Below, in pieces: positions 1 through 10,737 of a DNA stretch of 64,000 nt. The DNA is from Punctularia strigosozonata HHB-11173 SS5. Taxonomy: Eukaryota; Basidiomycota; Agaricomycetes; Corticiales; Punctulariaceae. The stretch lies in the NCBI RefSeq assembly GCF_000264995.1, contig NW_006767433.1, positions 392,953 to 456,952 of the forward strand, in the 5' to 3' direction. Each line of letters begins with the position of its first letter. Positions within the stretch are counted from its first letter, which is position 1. A program made the translations under genes and the position numbers. The notes below the pieces were generated by a model, which was given only the letters and a program-made list of their open reading frames with translations, had not been told where the DNA came from and searched no databases.

Positions 1-386
1 TCAGATACGCTCTCCACAATCGCGCGCTGAACCGGATCCAGGCAAGCAAGGTCGAGTTCGTCTCGGACGACGCGGTGCGGATCTTCAGCTGCGTGAAGGC
101 CTTTCCCCGCGAACGCACGGCGGTGGTGATCGACCCGCCGCGGAAGGGGTGCAGCACAGACTTCGTCGATCAGCTCGTCGGATTCTTGCCTGCGACGATC
201 GCGTATGTGAGCTGCAACGTGCATACCCAGGCTCGCGACGTGGGGATGATACTCCGAGAAACCGAGAAGCGTGCGGAGGGGAAGCGGTATGTGATTGAGA
301 GTCTGAGGGGATTCGATTTGTTCCCTCAAACGGCTCATGTCGAGGGTGTTGCGATACTTCGATTAGTAGATGCCCCGGCACCGTGA
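1..386 (+). CDS. TRM2: tRNA (uracil-5-)-methyltransferase, Trm2/TrmA family (5' truncated)
   Basis: This is the C-terminal part of a SAM-dependent RNA m5U methyltransferase, the family that makes m5U54 in the T-loop of tRNAs. Reading starts in frame at base 3 and ends at a TGA at 384-386. The visible part carries the family signatures in order: DPPRKGC (motif IV, DPPR), then YVSCN with the catalytic cysteine, then FDLFPQTAHVE near the C terminus with the conserved His-Val-Glu whose Glu acts as general base. No intron is needed in this stretch. The N-terminal part (TRAM/RNA-binding region and most of the SAM fold) lies upstream of the window, so its integrity is unknown. It could be named TRM2 or TRMT2 depending on the missing part; membership of the RumA/TrmA/Trm2 family is secure. 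Confidence 0.9.
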   Translation, partial: RYALHNRALNRIQASKVEFVSDDAVRIFSCVKAFPRERTAVVIDPPRKGCSTDFVDQLVGFLPATIAYVSCNVHTQARDVGMILRETEKRAEGKRYVIESLRGFDLFPQTAHVEGVAILRLVDAPAP

Positions 387-701
387 TATTCAACCACGAC
401 CCTCTAGCTCACGTATGTGGCACACTGCTCAGTATATCCAACCGAACCTATACTACACTGCGGGATAAGATCTGGAATAACGAGTTACGATGCAGTTTGG
501 GCGCCTAAACGCTACTATGGCTGTGCGCAATTAGTCTCACGGTCAGCTATACAGCACAGACGGTGCTTTTCCCGCGATCAGTCTCCGTCCGCTGCCGTCC
601 CCTTCTCCGGTCAAGGTGCTAGCAGTCCGCACATTCTTGGACGAACGTATCCGCTGATAGTCTGGCGACGTGCTTGAACAGATACCGCTAGACTATACAA
701 A
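387..701. other. Intergenic, upstream of uS14
   Basis: This holds the 3' flank of the Trm2 gene and the promoter and 5' leader of the uS14 gene. Pyrimidine-rich patches occur near 585-605, but no clear TATA box or coding potential was recognised. Confidence 0.5.
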
Positions 702-1040
702 ATGACCCACGACGCTGTCTGGTTCTCTCGTCCCCGCAAGTTCGGCAAGGGTGCGCGCCAGTGGTGAGTATGATCCATCCCCACCGCCTGGCAGGAAAAC
801 GTTTCGTGCAGGAGACGCGACGGGCTGCTGGTGTGATAGAAGCAGCTACGGATGAGCTGACGTGCTTTGATATCAACAGCCGCCTCTGCGCCCACCAGGC
901 CGGTCTCATCCGCAAGTACGGCCTCGACCTCTGCCGTCAGTGCTTCCGCGAGAAGGCTGACCAGATCGGCTTCGTCAAGGTGAGGGATATGCTAGCTGTA
1001 CTCCTTGCAAGTTGCTTACGTTTTGCCTCAGAACCGGTGA
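702..1040 (+). CDS. RPS29: 40S ribosomal protein S29 (uS14)
   Basis: A small zinc-binding protein of the 40S head. Three coding exons can be placed: 702-763, 880-979 and 1032-1040 (171 nt, 56 aa plus stop), with GTGAGT and GTGAGG donors and CAG acceptors that keep the frame. The protein starts [17 protein letters not shown] and contains the uS14 zinc motif CRLC...CRQC and the block [18 protein letters not shown]. The 56-residue length equals the usual length of eukaryotic S29. The last exon contributes only two residues (Asn-Arg) and the stop. It lies downstream of Trm2 on the same strand and converges with the TRANK1-like gene. Confidence 0.95.
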
Positions 1041-1368
1041 AATCCACTGCTACCTAACTACGACGCTTACCTCCGGTTTTCCCGCACTTGTCCACGCTCT
1101 GCATCCTTTTGAGGCCTACCACTGTATTCGTCTCTATGCATCCAACATGATATGCTTGGCCATGCAGAACCCCAAGTGCACGTAAACACGGAACTGCCGG
1201 CTTTGCCATCATGAGCCAACACTCGTGTCATGCCATGGTAGAACAACGCGTATACTACTAGTACAACGTATGAACATGACGAACCTCCAGACCGCGGGGC
1301 GACAGCAAACGTGGCAGGACATCGAGCACGGTAGGGCGCATGCGTGGCAATACCCACCATCGGCAAAT
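1041..1368. other. Convergent intergenic region (uS14 / TRANK1-like)
   Basis: This is shared 3' flank of two convergent genes. Nothing coding or structured was recognised. Confidence 0.4.
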
Positions 1369-4300
1369 TCAGAACATCACGCCCGTTGAAGATGATTCCT
1401 GCTTTGAACTTTGGCTTTGTCCATGCGATAGCGCTGCCGCTATGATGACTTGAACTGCCCGATCGACTTCGCTTCGGATAGTCTCGACGCTGTCAGCTGG
1501 GATCGACGCAATGAAAGCCTCCACATCCCTCGCGAGCTCCTTCAGTCGTTCGAGATCCCTCCGTGTATGAATGTCGGCCGTAGGTCTCAGATATCTTCGC
1601 AGTCTTTCAGCCTGTTTCCGGGATGTGCTAGAAAGGATCGTGTTGTTAACCCGCATCGGCTGTAGTACCATGACCACCGGACTTACTATGCATCGGCCTG
1701 TTGCAGCATCAAAGCCTCGCGTGAGTCCACGTTATCGGTTGTCGCGACTCTCGCCTGTAGCTCCTGTTTAATTCCATTCGCCCACTTGATGACATGCTTG
1801 AGACATGTGTCGAGTTGAGGAACGGGCCCCAGATAAAGGACTCGATAGATGGAATCCGGCCATCCCATTTTCTTGCTATGCTCGAGGTACATGGAGACGC
1901 TATCTGCTGGCGGCGTTGGCAGAGCATCCTGTGAGCAGCGGTTCTGTAAGTTCTTGTGGATCGATGTGTAGCGCAGCGATGCTCACCCCTCCCTCAGTAT
2001 TTAGGAGCGCCTTCGTGACGGAACCGATGTTCACATCCTCAACATGATCCTCGGACTTGACAATGGTTGTAGCCCCCTCCTGATGTTCGAGAACGTCGAT
2101 ACTGTCATCGTGGTCTTGGACCGGATGGTCCACACTGTTTCGCTCTCCTGCACAACATATTCAATACTTTGTTCGGTCGACCATTCTGTCTGACAACGCT
2201 CACCGGACGATGACGGGGCGGGACTTGATTCTTCCGCCTCGTTGTGAGGAAACGCCAACGGGACGATATCAGGGCCGAGTAGTTGCGATATCTCACGGAC
2301 AGTCCGATAGACCAGCCGTTGCACTCCGGGCGGCGGTTCGTCTGGTAAATGCTCCCCCTCCAAACACAATTGCACCAAAGGGTCGCGTGGTTCAAGTTGT
2401 ACCTGGAACATGGCCTGGTCCAAATGCGACCAGCTCTTCGCCTGCAAATACCTGCTGCCTGTCAATTAAGCGCAATCGGATGATATAAAATCACTCACTG
2501 GTCGCAGGCAGGAAAACTCTCCTTACTAGATCCTTGTGTCGCGACAGCGTTGAGAATGCGTTTTCTCAATGGCGGACTGTCCATGTTGTATCCAACTTTA
2601 TAGAGGTTAGCTGCGACCCGTAGTGACTACGACATTCCAGTGCTTACGCAGGCAGGCACATTTGCATCTGTCGTAGACAAACTGTCAGCAGTGTCATTCT
2701 CCAAGCATGACTTTCTAGAACACGAACACTCGTGCTAGGATCAAACCACGGATAGCACAACTTCCGATACGCTTTCCCTCAAAGGCAAGATGGGCTGCGA
2801 ATGGCGATCAATGACACGACATTGCTATGCATATGCACGTACTTGAGGCTCGAACCAAGAGTAACATTGACTCTATGACGGTCACAACAAACGCCAGCGT
2901 CGGAGAAACCTTCCTCTGGGAGAATCTATCGCAGTATCTGGAAATACGCCGAAGCCAACTCCTTGGCAGAGTGAAGCAGCGGGGCGCAGCTTCGCTACAC
3001 ATCATCAAGACCACGGACGCGCACAGATCTTCTATCAGGTTACACCAAACGGACACGTCCACCTCGACGTGATTGTTTTGGAGGTAACTAAAGCGAGGAT
3101 TGTCAGCGACGTGACTTGAGCTGAATAAAGATAGGTACTGACGACAAGAAGAGCGCCAGGTGCGACAGAGGATCAAACCAGGCAATGTGGAAAGCGGTAA
3201 AGTGCCGCAGAATCGGCAGCCGTTCCAGGCAGGACGGGCAGCTTTGAACGTAGCCTTTCGCTGCCTCGTAATTCAACAACGCTGCTAAATAATATATCTT
3301 GACGATATCTGATATATTTAACGATGATGATCCTGGATCTAGACGTTGCAAGGCATCCCGTATGAAATCCCGTAAGGCGAATAGGCCAGACTCGGACCCA
3401 GAGGCAAAGAATGGTGATAGGTCACTAGCAGAGCCCAACGCCGGGAACGCGGGGAATAGGGTGTCGTAGAGGCGACAAACCCAGGACCTGAAAGAACATG
3501 ATTCGGCCTTGCACTTGTACTTCAAAATACGATCGCACATACCGCTGACGAGAAAGCCGTTCTTCGTCTGCCCGCCAAGATACTCCTTGCATAAGAGTTG
3601 CGTGCTGCATATGTAGTTGAATTCCCGCGTGAAACCATGAGTGATCGTACGACGTGAAATGCTGTCTCTGGCAATCGCGTGTCTCGCAACGGCCGGTGAG
3701 GTGATCTGAACAGATTGTGAACGTATCTGCGCTCAAGCATGTTGTGCTGAGGCGTCCAACGCGGATCATCAAGCGATTGTCCATGATCGTCTGTATACAG
3801 CCCAGGAGGGACTGTGACGAGACTATGGTACCATCGCGCTCATTCCCATGCACCAATAGCCTATCTTGCGACTTCAACTTCTTATGGATATAGGCATTGG
3901 AGGGAACTAAGAACGCGGATGCTCCTCGTGCCTGCAGTCCAAACAATTGCGATATCTCGGGTTTGATGTGTGTTTCGAATTCTGCAGGCAGAAGGTCCCG
4001 GACCGATTGAGCGTACTCTCGATATAGACCCAACGTGGAAAGAATCTGAGCGGGAGTCGCCGTCGCCACCGTCTGGACGGTCTCGTCATTGCATATGGAG
4101 TCGAGACACAGTAAGATTGCCGCTTTGTCGCCAGAGTTATCACGCAGTTCGTGCCGAAGTTGTTTCAAATGCGCATTGTCTCCATCGGCTATGGCCCGGA
4201 ACATGGAGATCTGTGGAGTATATGAGAACGAACTCTCCTTGAAACACGTGAACTAAGCACCATATGAATGACATGCTGGTCAATGTACTTGTTGTCAATC

Positions 4301-7300
4301 CGATCGCTTAGCCGGAGATATTCCTCTAAGAGAAGCTTCGACTTCTGTGAGTTGGTGCCCAGAGGGTGACTTTTCCAGAGGCCGGCGAGCAGGCATTGGA
4401 GACCTCGATGAAACAGGCCCGAGTTTGATGAGTCGGCCAAGAGTAAACTGATGGCTTCCAAAGGGCGTCCTGTGGGTCATGGTAAATACTGTAACAATGC
4501 AATTCATGGAATGGTTGCCTCCTGACCTCCAGCGAGGTACGTGTCTGCTGCGTCTGACACACGGCCCATTGTCTTCAGGAGTTTGGCACGGAGAAGCGTG
4601 AAGTCATGTGTTGTCAGGTACTCCAACAGGTCTTTCTTCGATTCAAATAGTCGAGAAGCCTTCCTGTGGCAATAGTTCAGTGCGTTCAGGCATAGGGCTC
4701 CGCATAAGGCGCACTTGAGTTTGCCTGCTTTCAAATATTGAAACCTAGCATCATCCACGATCTTGTTATGGGTGGCGGGTTCGACTTGATGCGTTAGAAT
4801 TACATCGACGGCTTTGTCAAGCATCCCTGCGTTGTGGAAATGTCGCGCAGCATCCGTATGGTCCTCTGCTTCCAGATACAGGCGGGCTGCTTCAGCCTCG
4901 TCTTTCGCACCGACGTAACATCTTGCAGCCTCGCGATAGCAGGTTTGTTTCTCGATGGTCGCTGCGTGCTCAACGCATGCCACGAACGCTTCGGCCGCCT
5001 CAACCAGTGCCTTTCGCCGTCTGGCGTGATCCATTGTCGTAGTCGCCTCCACGCAAGCATATGCATCGTCCCGTAGGCAGTGTGCTCGTGATACAGCCGC
5101 ATCCTGCACTAAACCGGCCCGTCTGAACGCGTCGGCCGCCTGGTGGTACCTCCGATTTTCGAACAAAGATCTTGCTTTCTTCGCCCAATCGTCTAAGCAA
5201 GGTCAATGCGCCACTCCATAGGCCCGGGATTGATGAACACTGACCTGCAGTTGATACAACCGCGAGTGCAGGTATGTTTAGCCCACATTTGTGATCGAAC
5301 GTTTGTATCAGACCATTTCTCGACCACAACAGCTAGTGACTTCTCATCAGTTGTCGTTGGCCGGGATGAAACTCCCTGCACATACCCGAAAAGGCTCCGC
5401 ACTTTCAGAACAGTCGACTATCCAGAGATTTCGGCGGGCACGCGTCACTGCGACATACAGAGCTTTAAGCTAAAAGAAGTTTGTTAAGAGCTCGATCCAC
5501 ACAATATACTGTGAGAGAAACACAGCTGACCTCATTACACAATCCTGCATGCTTACTTTCCTCGTATTTGTGGGCCGATGGAACAGCACATCCACCGGAA
5601 CCTAGGACGTTCAAGATAACACGCCATGTGGAGGGGCGCACATGCGAATCTTCGAAGAAATTATAGATAAGCACCTGGGTACGGGTTAGATCCACGTGGA
5701 GTGATAGTCAAAGTACTCGTACATCATTGAATTCGAGACCCTTTGAATCGTAAATGGTCCTATCAATCCGGTTAAACTATGTGACCATACGCCCGGGGGG
5801 GTCTAAAGCGCACATGATGGTACCGATATCCCCCACATCTGACCGTAACCGGCGTAGAGCCGCATCATTACGAACGAGAACACCTGTTTGGGGTTAGACT
5901 GTTCGAAGAGATCCGTAGCACTACCTACATTGATCTGCTCCAAATTCAACCAGCTCTCCAACACTGCAGAAGTGTCAAGGACACTTGGAACAGTCATGAA
6001 TCCAACAGACACTCACCTCTCTCGGAAGAATTGTTCGCAGGAGATTTCGCCATGAAAGAAGATAGGTTTTATGCCGTCAACTAAAGCCCGTTCGGGGTCC
6101 AATGCGTCGATCGCGTACGGCCATAGCCTTGTGATGAGTTCCACGATCGACTGAGTGTCGCGTAAAATGCTGCGCACAAATGAGAACAACGGCACGGTGA
6201 CTGACTGATGCACAGTTCACAATCCCGCCATGGGATCTGTAGTTGACGGTGAGCTGAAACGTACGCGGTTGAGGGACCGCTATGCTGAGAAGGCTGTTAG
6301 ATCGACTACGTTCCTGAAAAAAAAAAGGGTCAGCCAACTGAATCCCGATGTAGATCCGGCTTACCTCATTGCGGTGCAAGAAGGCTTTAATGTCGTTGAA
6401 CCTAAAAGAGCTTCCGGCCGAGATGGTTTGCGCTGTATCTCCAGCTAAGACCAGCCCATGCGGGTTAGCACAAAGCATTCTCAATACTGAAAAGAAGTAT
6501 GGTCAAACTTAATTATAATCCTTTTGACCTATGGGCTCACACAAAATTTCTATGAGCAGGTTATCCTGTCCACGAAGTTTAGTTGGAGACCTTTTGGAAT
6601 GTGCATGTATACGCACCTGCACTTCATCGACGTATCTCATGGAGAAAGCAGTCAGTATGTCGATGCGACATCCACAACCGAGGGGCTTACAAGAAATCTA
6701 TCTTCTTCCCTCGAATTCCTCTCCGCAGGAAGCCCAAAAGACAGTGCGTTCTGGCGTGGGGAAAAACGAAGGTGAGGTTTTCCTATAAGAAACGTGCAAT
6801 ATTAAAATACCTATCCGCAGCATCACGGTGTCCCATCCTAATCCTCTTTTCTTCGTAGCGTTCAAATAGTTCATAGACCACATCGCGCTGCTGCGCGAAT
6901 GTAGGGCACGAGCGAGCGCTCAGGTTCAGGTACGACTCTTTGTCGAGGATATGACGCTCGCTAAGATGTGCTTGTTCCGATCCTTTTATGACACCTGAAG
7001 GTGTGGGGTAAGCTCAGCTTCGCAGAAAGGACTGTTGTACACACCCATGAACTCATTCCAGACAAGAGCAGGATCTGTATGTTTGCATTATGTTTGCGTG
7101 AAAAGGATGACGAGGTAGTAATATACCGATGCCCTTCCTTAGGGAAGAAGGGAAGTGAGCCCAATATAGGTGTACGAACTCGCGTAGGGAGATGAAGTTT
7201 GGTCTCTCCTGCTGATCCTTCACGGTCCAAACGAGATTCTCAGAGTGTCGGGCTTGCCGTGTTTCATGCACTTCATCCGTGAGGTAGTCTGCTTCAACCA

Positions 7301-9997
7301 TACTACATAACTGTTACGACTTAATATGCGAGTCCAGTGAAAGTGTAACTTCAGGGACATACCATGCTGTATGTCACAAACAGAGGGAAGTGTTCGTCGC
7401 GAAGTTGACTGAAGCGTCTGGGGAGGTCGTTTCGCAAATCATTCATGTGGTCCGCATCACGAGGTAGCTTGCTGTATTTGGGGGACCTCGGAGATGAGGC
7501 GTTGCTCGTCAGAGAGTCAGATAATTTTGCGAAATATTCTGCTACTTTTTCGGCGAGGATGCGCGACTGGGTTAGGAATATTTGCCTTGGGCGTGTTACA
7601 CCGGAGTACTGGTCCGTCCGCCAGTTGGACTCAACTGCGAACATCTTGAAGAGCATCACGGTAGTTTTCCTGAAACATGTCAAGGTCAGCCAGGTCAAAA
7701 CGGGCCTGCAACTCACTCACCCAGTACCGCTACGGCCGATGACGTAGCAGGAATACGGATGGTTGACAATTTCTTGTTCTTGTGCGCTATGATTCAAAAT
7801 TAGCACGCGAGAGCAAACACAAATACAATATGCTACGTACGATAGCAAATACGGGTGGACAACTTCTTTGTTCTTCAGGACATCTGAGATTACCATTGTA
7901 TCAGTACACCGATACCCATAACATATGCATACCGTTGAGGAACGCCTGCGCTCCAATGTCAGCGTAAAATCCATGATGGCTGATGGGAACACAATACGAT
8001 ACCTGAGACAGTGCTGCATATTTCTCGAAGCTGCACCACATGTAAGCCGGTTGCATTGTATAGTTCAAGTTGTTAACTGGCAGGTGACACGTACACGAGA
8101 AGACTGCTTAGCTGTGGTTGGAAAGTCAGATAGCAAGGCCAAGCACTGTCCAGCGAATGCCACAAACCTCTTCATGATACCCATCTGCGACATCCACGAG
8201 CTCCGGTATCCCACCACGCTTAGCACTATCAGCTACGGATGGGAAGAACCCCGGCGAGAAGACGTCGTCTCCATTCGAGCGTGGCTTTACACGATAGGTA
8301 CATCTATTGGACAGGTTAGTTGCATTCGTCTTTGAAGGCCGCACGCATCTCGGCGGGCAGAATCGTCTTATCATTGACCTATTCTTGAACTCGCCGTGAC
8401 CTTTCTCAGCCAGGTACGTGCCAACCGCGGACCAAAAGCGCTGATCGAGTTGAGCGTGCGTATATATTCCGAACACTTTGATGACTGGAGAAAAAGGGAG
8501 CACGTCAATGCAGGGATAGCCACGAATATATTTTCCCCTAACCTTGACGTTCCCTCTGGTGTTGAATAGGTAGAAAACAAGCTATCAGTATATAGCGCCC
8601 GAATCGTAAGGAAGAAATGTTGACCTCGGTTCCGATGTCAGGTATGCAACCAATGTGATACTGAAACATATAGTGAGCGACAATACACAACCAGGCTTCA
8701 GATTCACGTACGACTAGTCGCAAATCTCCCGTTACCCAAGCCGCGTAGATGGGCACATCAGTTGTGTGCGCCGTCAGAGGCCTTTGGTTATCACGCGAAA
8801 AATGTCCGTGTGAGAGATCCCTGCGGAGCATTCGGATCAGCCCCCAAACACTATAGGATTTGCGAGCCCACGTACTTGATTTTGTTCACGATGATTGCGA
8901 ACGTCGTAGGGTCCTTTTTCGTAGTCTCTCGCAGCATTTTTTCCGTTCGACCGGAGATCAGAATCCACCAGTCGCCAAACCCATCGGCATGATCGAAGTA
9001 AATTGCCGAATTGGTAGGTTGATTCCTTTCATAGCCAACAGTACGCGCGGCATGAGGAGCGGGACCTGGATCGTGATTGCCACCTCGCACTGTGTTCGCG
9101 GCCATACCATCGCCTACAACCTGCTTGAGCGCGTCCTGTACATCTGGCCATCGGACAACCTCGAGGTACACCTAGTGTACAATCAACGAGAGGATAGGAA
9201 AGACGTAAATTCTCACTCAGTGACTTACCAATAACGAGCGCTTGAGTTCTTGAAGGATAATTGGAGACGGTTCACACGGATGCTTGGACGATATACCGAG
9301 GTCACGAAGAGCCTCCAAATAGTCGTTGGTGGGCGCAACAGGACCCCATATAGTATCGAAAGTGCTTGGGGCGCGACCCTTGCCTTTTCTCGAAAACTAT
9401 GGCCGCATAGCATAAGTCGACGTCCGGGCAAGAATGAAGAGAAACGAACATTCAGAGATCCGTCAGTCTTCGGCGCTTTCTGTTTTCCCGATTGACGTGC
9501 AGCGTGTGTATCAGAGAATCTTGCTTCAGTCGGGGATGACAGGCGCTCAAGCACTGTGTTTGCGCTTGAAACGTATGTAACCCGCCGATTCAGGTCCCTC
9601 GAAGTATCATCAGAGCTATCGACAAGGATGCACAAATTGGCGGAGAGGCACGATAGTAATCGTGACCATGTCCCAGTGAAGTACTCCCCGGCATTTGTTG
9701 GAAAGTTCTCCTCAAAGAACTTTCCAAGAAAGGCCGATGCCACCTCATCAAGACCTATGGGATCGTGTGTTGAGCTCGCAATGATCGAGGACGTCGCAAG
9801 ACCCAAGGTAAGGTCGGCGGAGGAACACACTTACTACCTAGCACGAACTCGAGGAAGAATCGTTTGTCCTCAAGCTGCGATTCAGCGAGCCACGATTCGA
9901 TCGCCTCAAGAACCGGAGTTTTATTGCACGCAGACGTCTTTATAGCCCTGAAAAGGGCATCGTTGGCTTTGTGTAGGTGTTCAAAGTACACGTCCAT
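1369..9997 (-). CDS. TRANK1-like large SF1 (UvrD/Rep-type) helicase with TPR-like tail
   Basis: One long, intron-rich gene matching the fungal proteins annotated as 'TPR and ankyrin repeat-containing protein 1-like' or UvrD-like helicases. Translation probably starts at the ATG at 9997 (MDVYFEHLH) and ends at the TGA at 1369-1371. In protein order: an unrecognised N-terminal region (9997-9225); a compact alpha/beta region (about 9110-8370) with FGDWWILIS, PIYAAWVTGDLRLV and VIKVFGIYTHAQLDQRFW; Walker A GRSGTG|KTT split by an intron (7740-7668); Walker B VDEVQ|DNLLIEIL split by an intron (about 6640-6555); GDTAQTIS (about 6450); NYRSHGGI (about 6230); DSKGLEFNDV (about 5725); YVAVTRARRNLWIVD (about 5430, motif VI); then a long helical, TPR-like C-terminal region with a CALC...C patch near 4700. 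All these parts can be joined through introns of roughly 50 nt without an unavoidable stop. Cellular role is unknown; ATP-dependent translocation on nucleic acid is inferred from the motifs. Confidence 0.85.
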
Positions 9998-10737
9998 CGC
10001 TGTCGTGAGAGGAAGTGAAGGGATCGAAAGCCGGGGGGGGGGGGGGTTGTGAGAAGACTTCCCGCTCCTCATATAAGCGGGTACTCACAACGCGTGAACG
10101 CGCTCCGCATGGCGATTGTGCTACAGAAGTACACGTTTTGGCCAGAATTAGATGAACGCCGTTCGAACCCCGCCGTTGTGTTGGTGAGTGTCCGAATCCT
10201 GCAATATGCTGTCCTTAAGCTTTCATTCGCCAAACACTGTCGTACACGTTCAAGCCACGCGGTTTGCCCAAGAACGCGCAGCTTGCGATATCTCGATCGC
10301 TGGCGTCAATGCTATCCCGGCGCCACAGTGAGCTCGGCGCAGTTCATGGGATGCTACGAAATCCTAAGTTCGAGCAAACAGGATATCATGTCGTCGCGCG
10401 ATGTTTGGGGAACAAGTGAACGCGGCGACGATCGCGACGATCGCGACGTCGTGTATTCGGACTCCGCTCTAAACTCGGGCAAGTGGAAACAAAGTTCGCC
10501 ATTTGCAGCTGTCCTGGATGAATCATGAGAAAGACTGAGAGGTTTTACCGAAAGGCATACACGCGGTCCCCGAGTGGGCCGCAAGCAAGCCATATACTAC
10601 ACGTTCTCTCATGGCACCACCGACCCTCTGAACGAAAGCTCGTGGTGACCAGTATCATCACGCACCGCGGCTAATTATCGAGGTATGCACTGTGTCTGCA
10701 CCTCCAGATACTGTATATACGCCGGACATTGCCTGCC
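9998..10737. other. Intergenic with G14 homopolymer and 9-nt GC repeat
   Basis: This is the 5' flank of the TRANK1-like gene (minus) and the 3' flank of mL38 (minus). It holds a run of 14 G at 10033-10046, just upstream of the presumed start codon (a C run in the transcript sense), and a GC-rich direct repeat of GCGACGATC at 10425-10451. A 159-codon plus-strand reading frame (10049-10528) has no recognisable protein features and is not called. Confidence 0.45.

Noticed and set aside
1369-9997. Two or more separate genes instead of one TRANK1-like gene
   Set aside because: Helicase motifs on both sides of all suspected breaks can be connected by canonical short introns in the correct order, so a single gene is simpler, though a transcript is needed for proof.
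10033-10046. G14 homopolymer as a sign of an assembly join
   Set aside because: It may be a length error, but the sequence on both sides is consistent with one promoter, so no join is claimed.
10049-10528. 159-codon plus frame upstream of the TRANK1-like gene
   Set aside because: It has no domain and starts next to the G14 run; probably chance.
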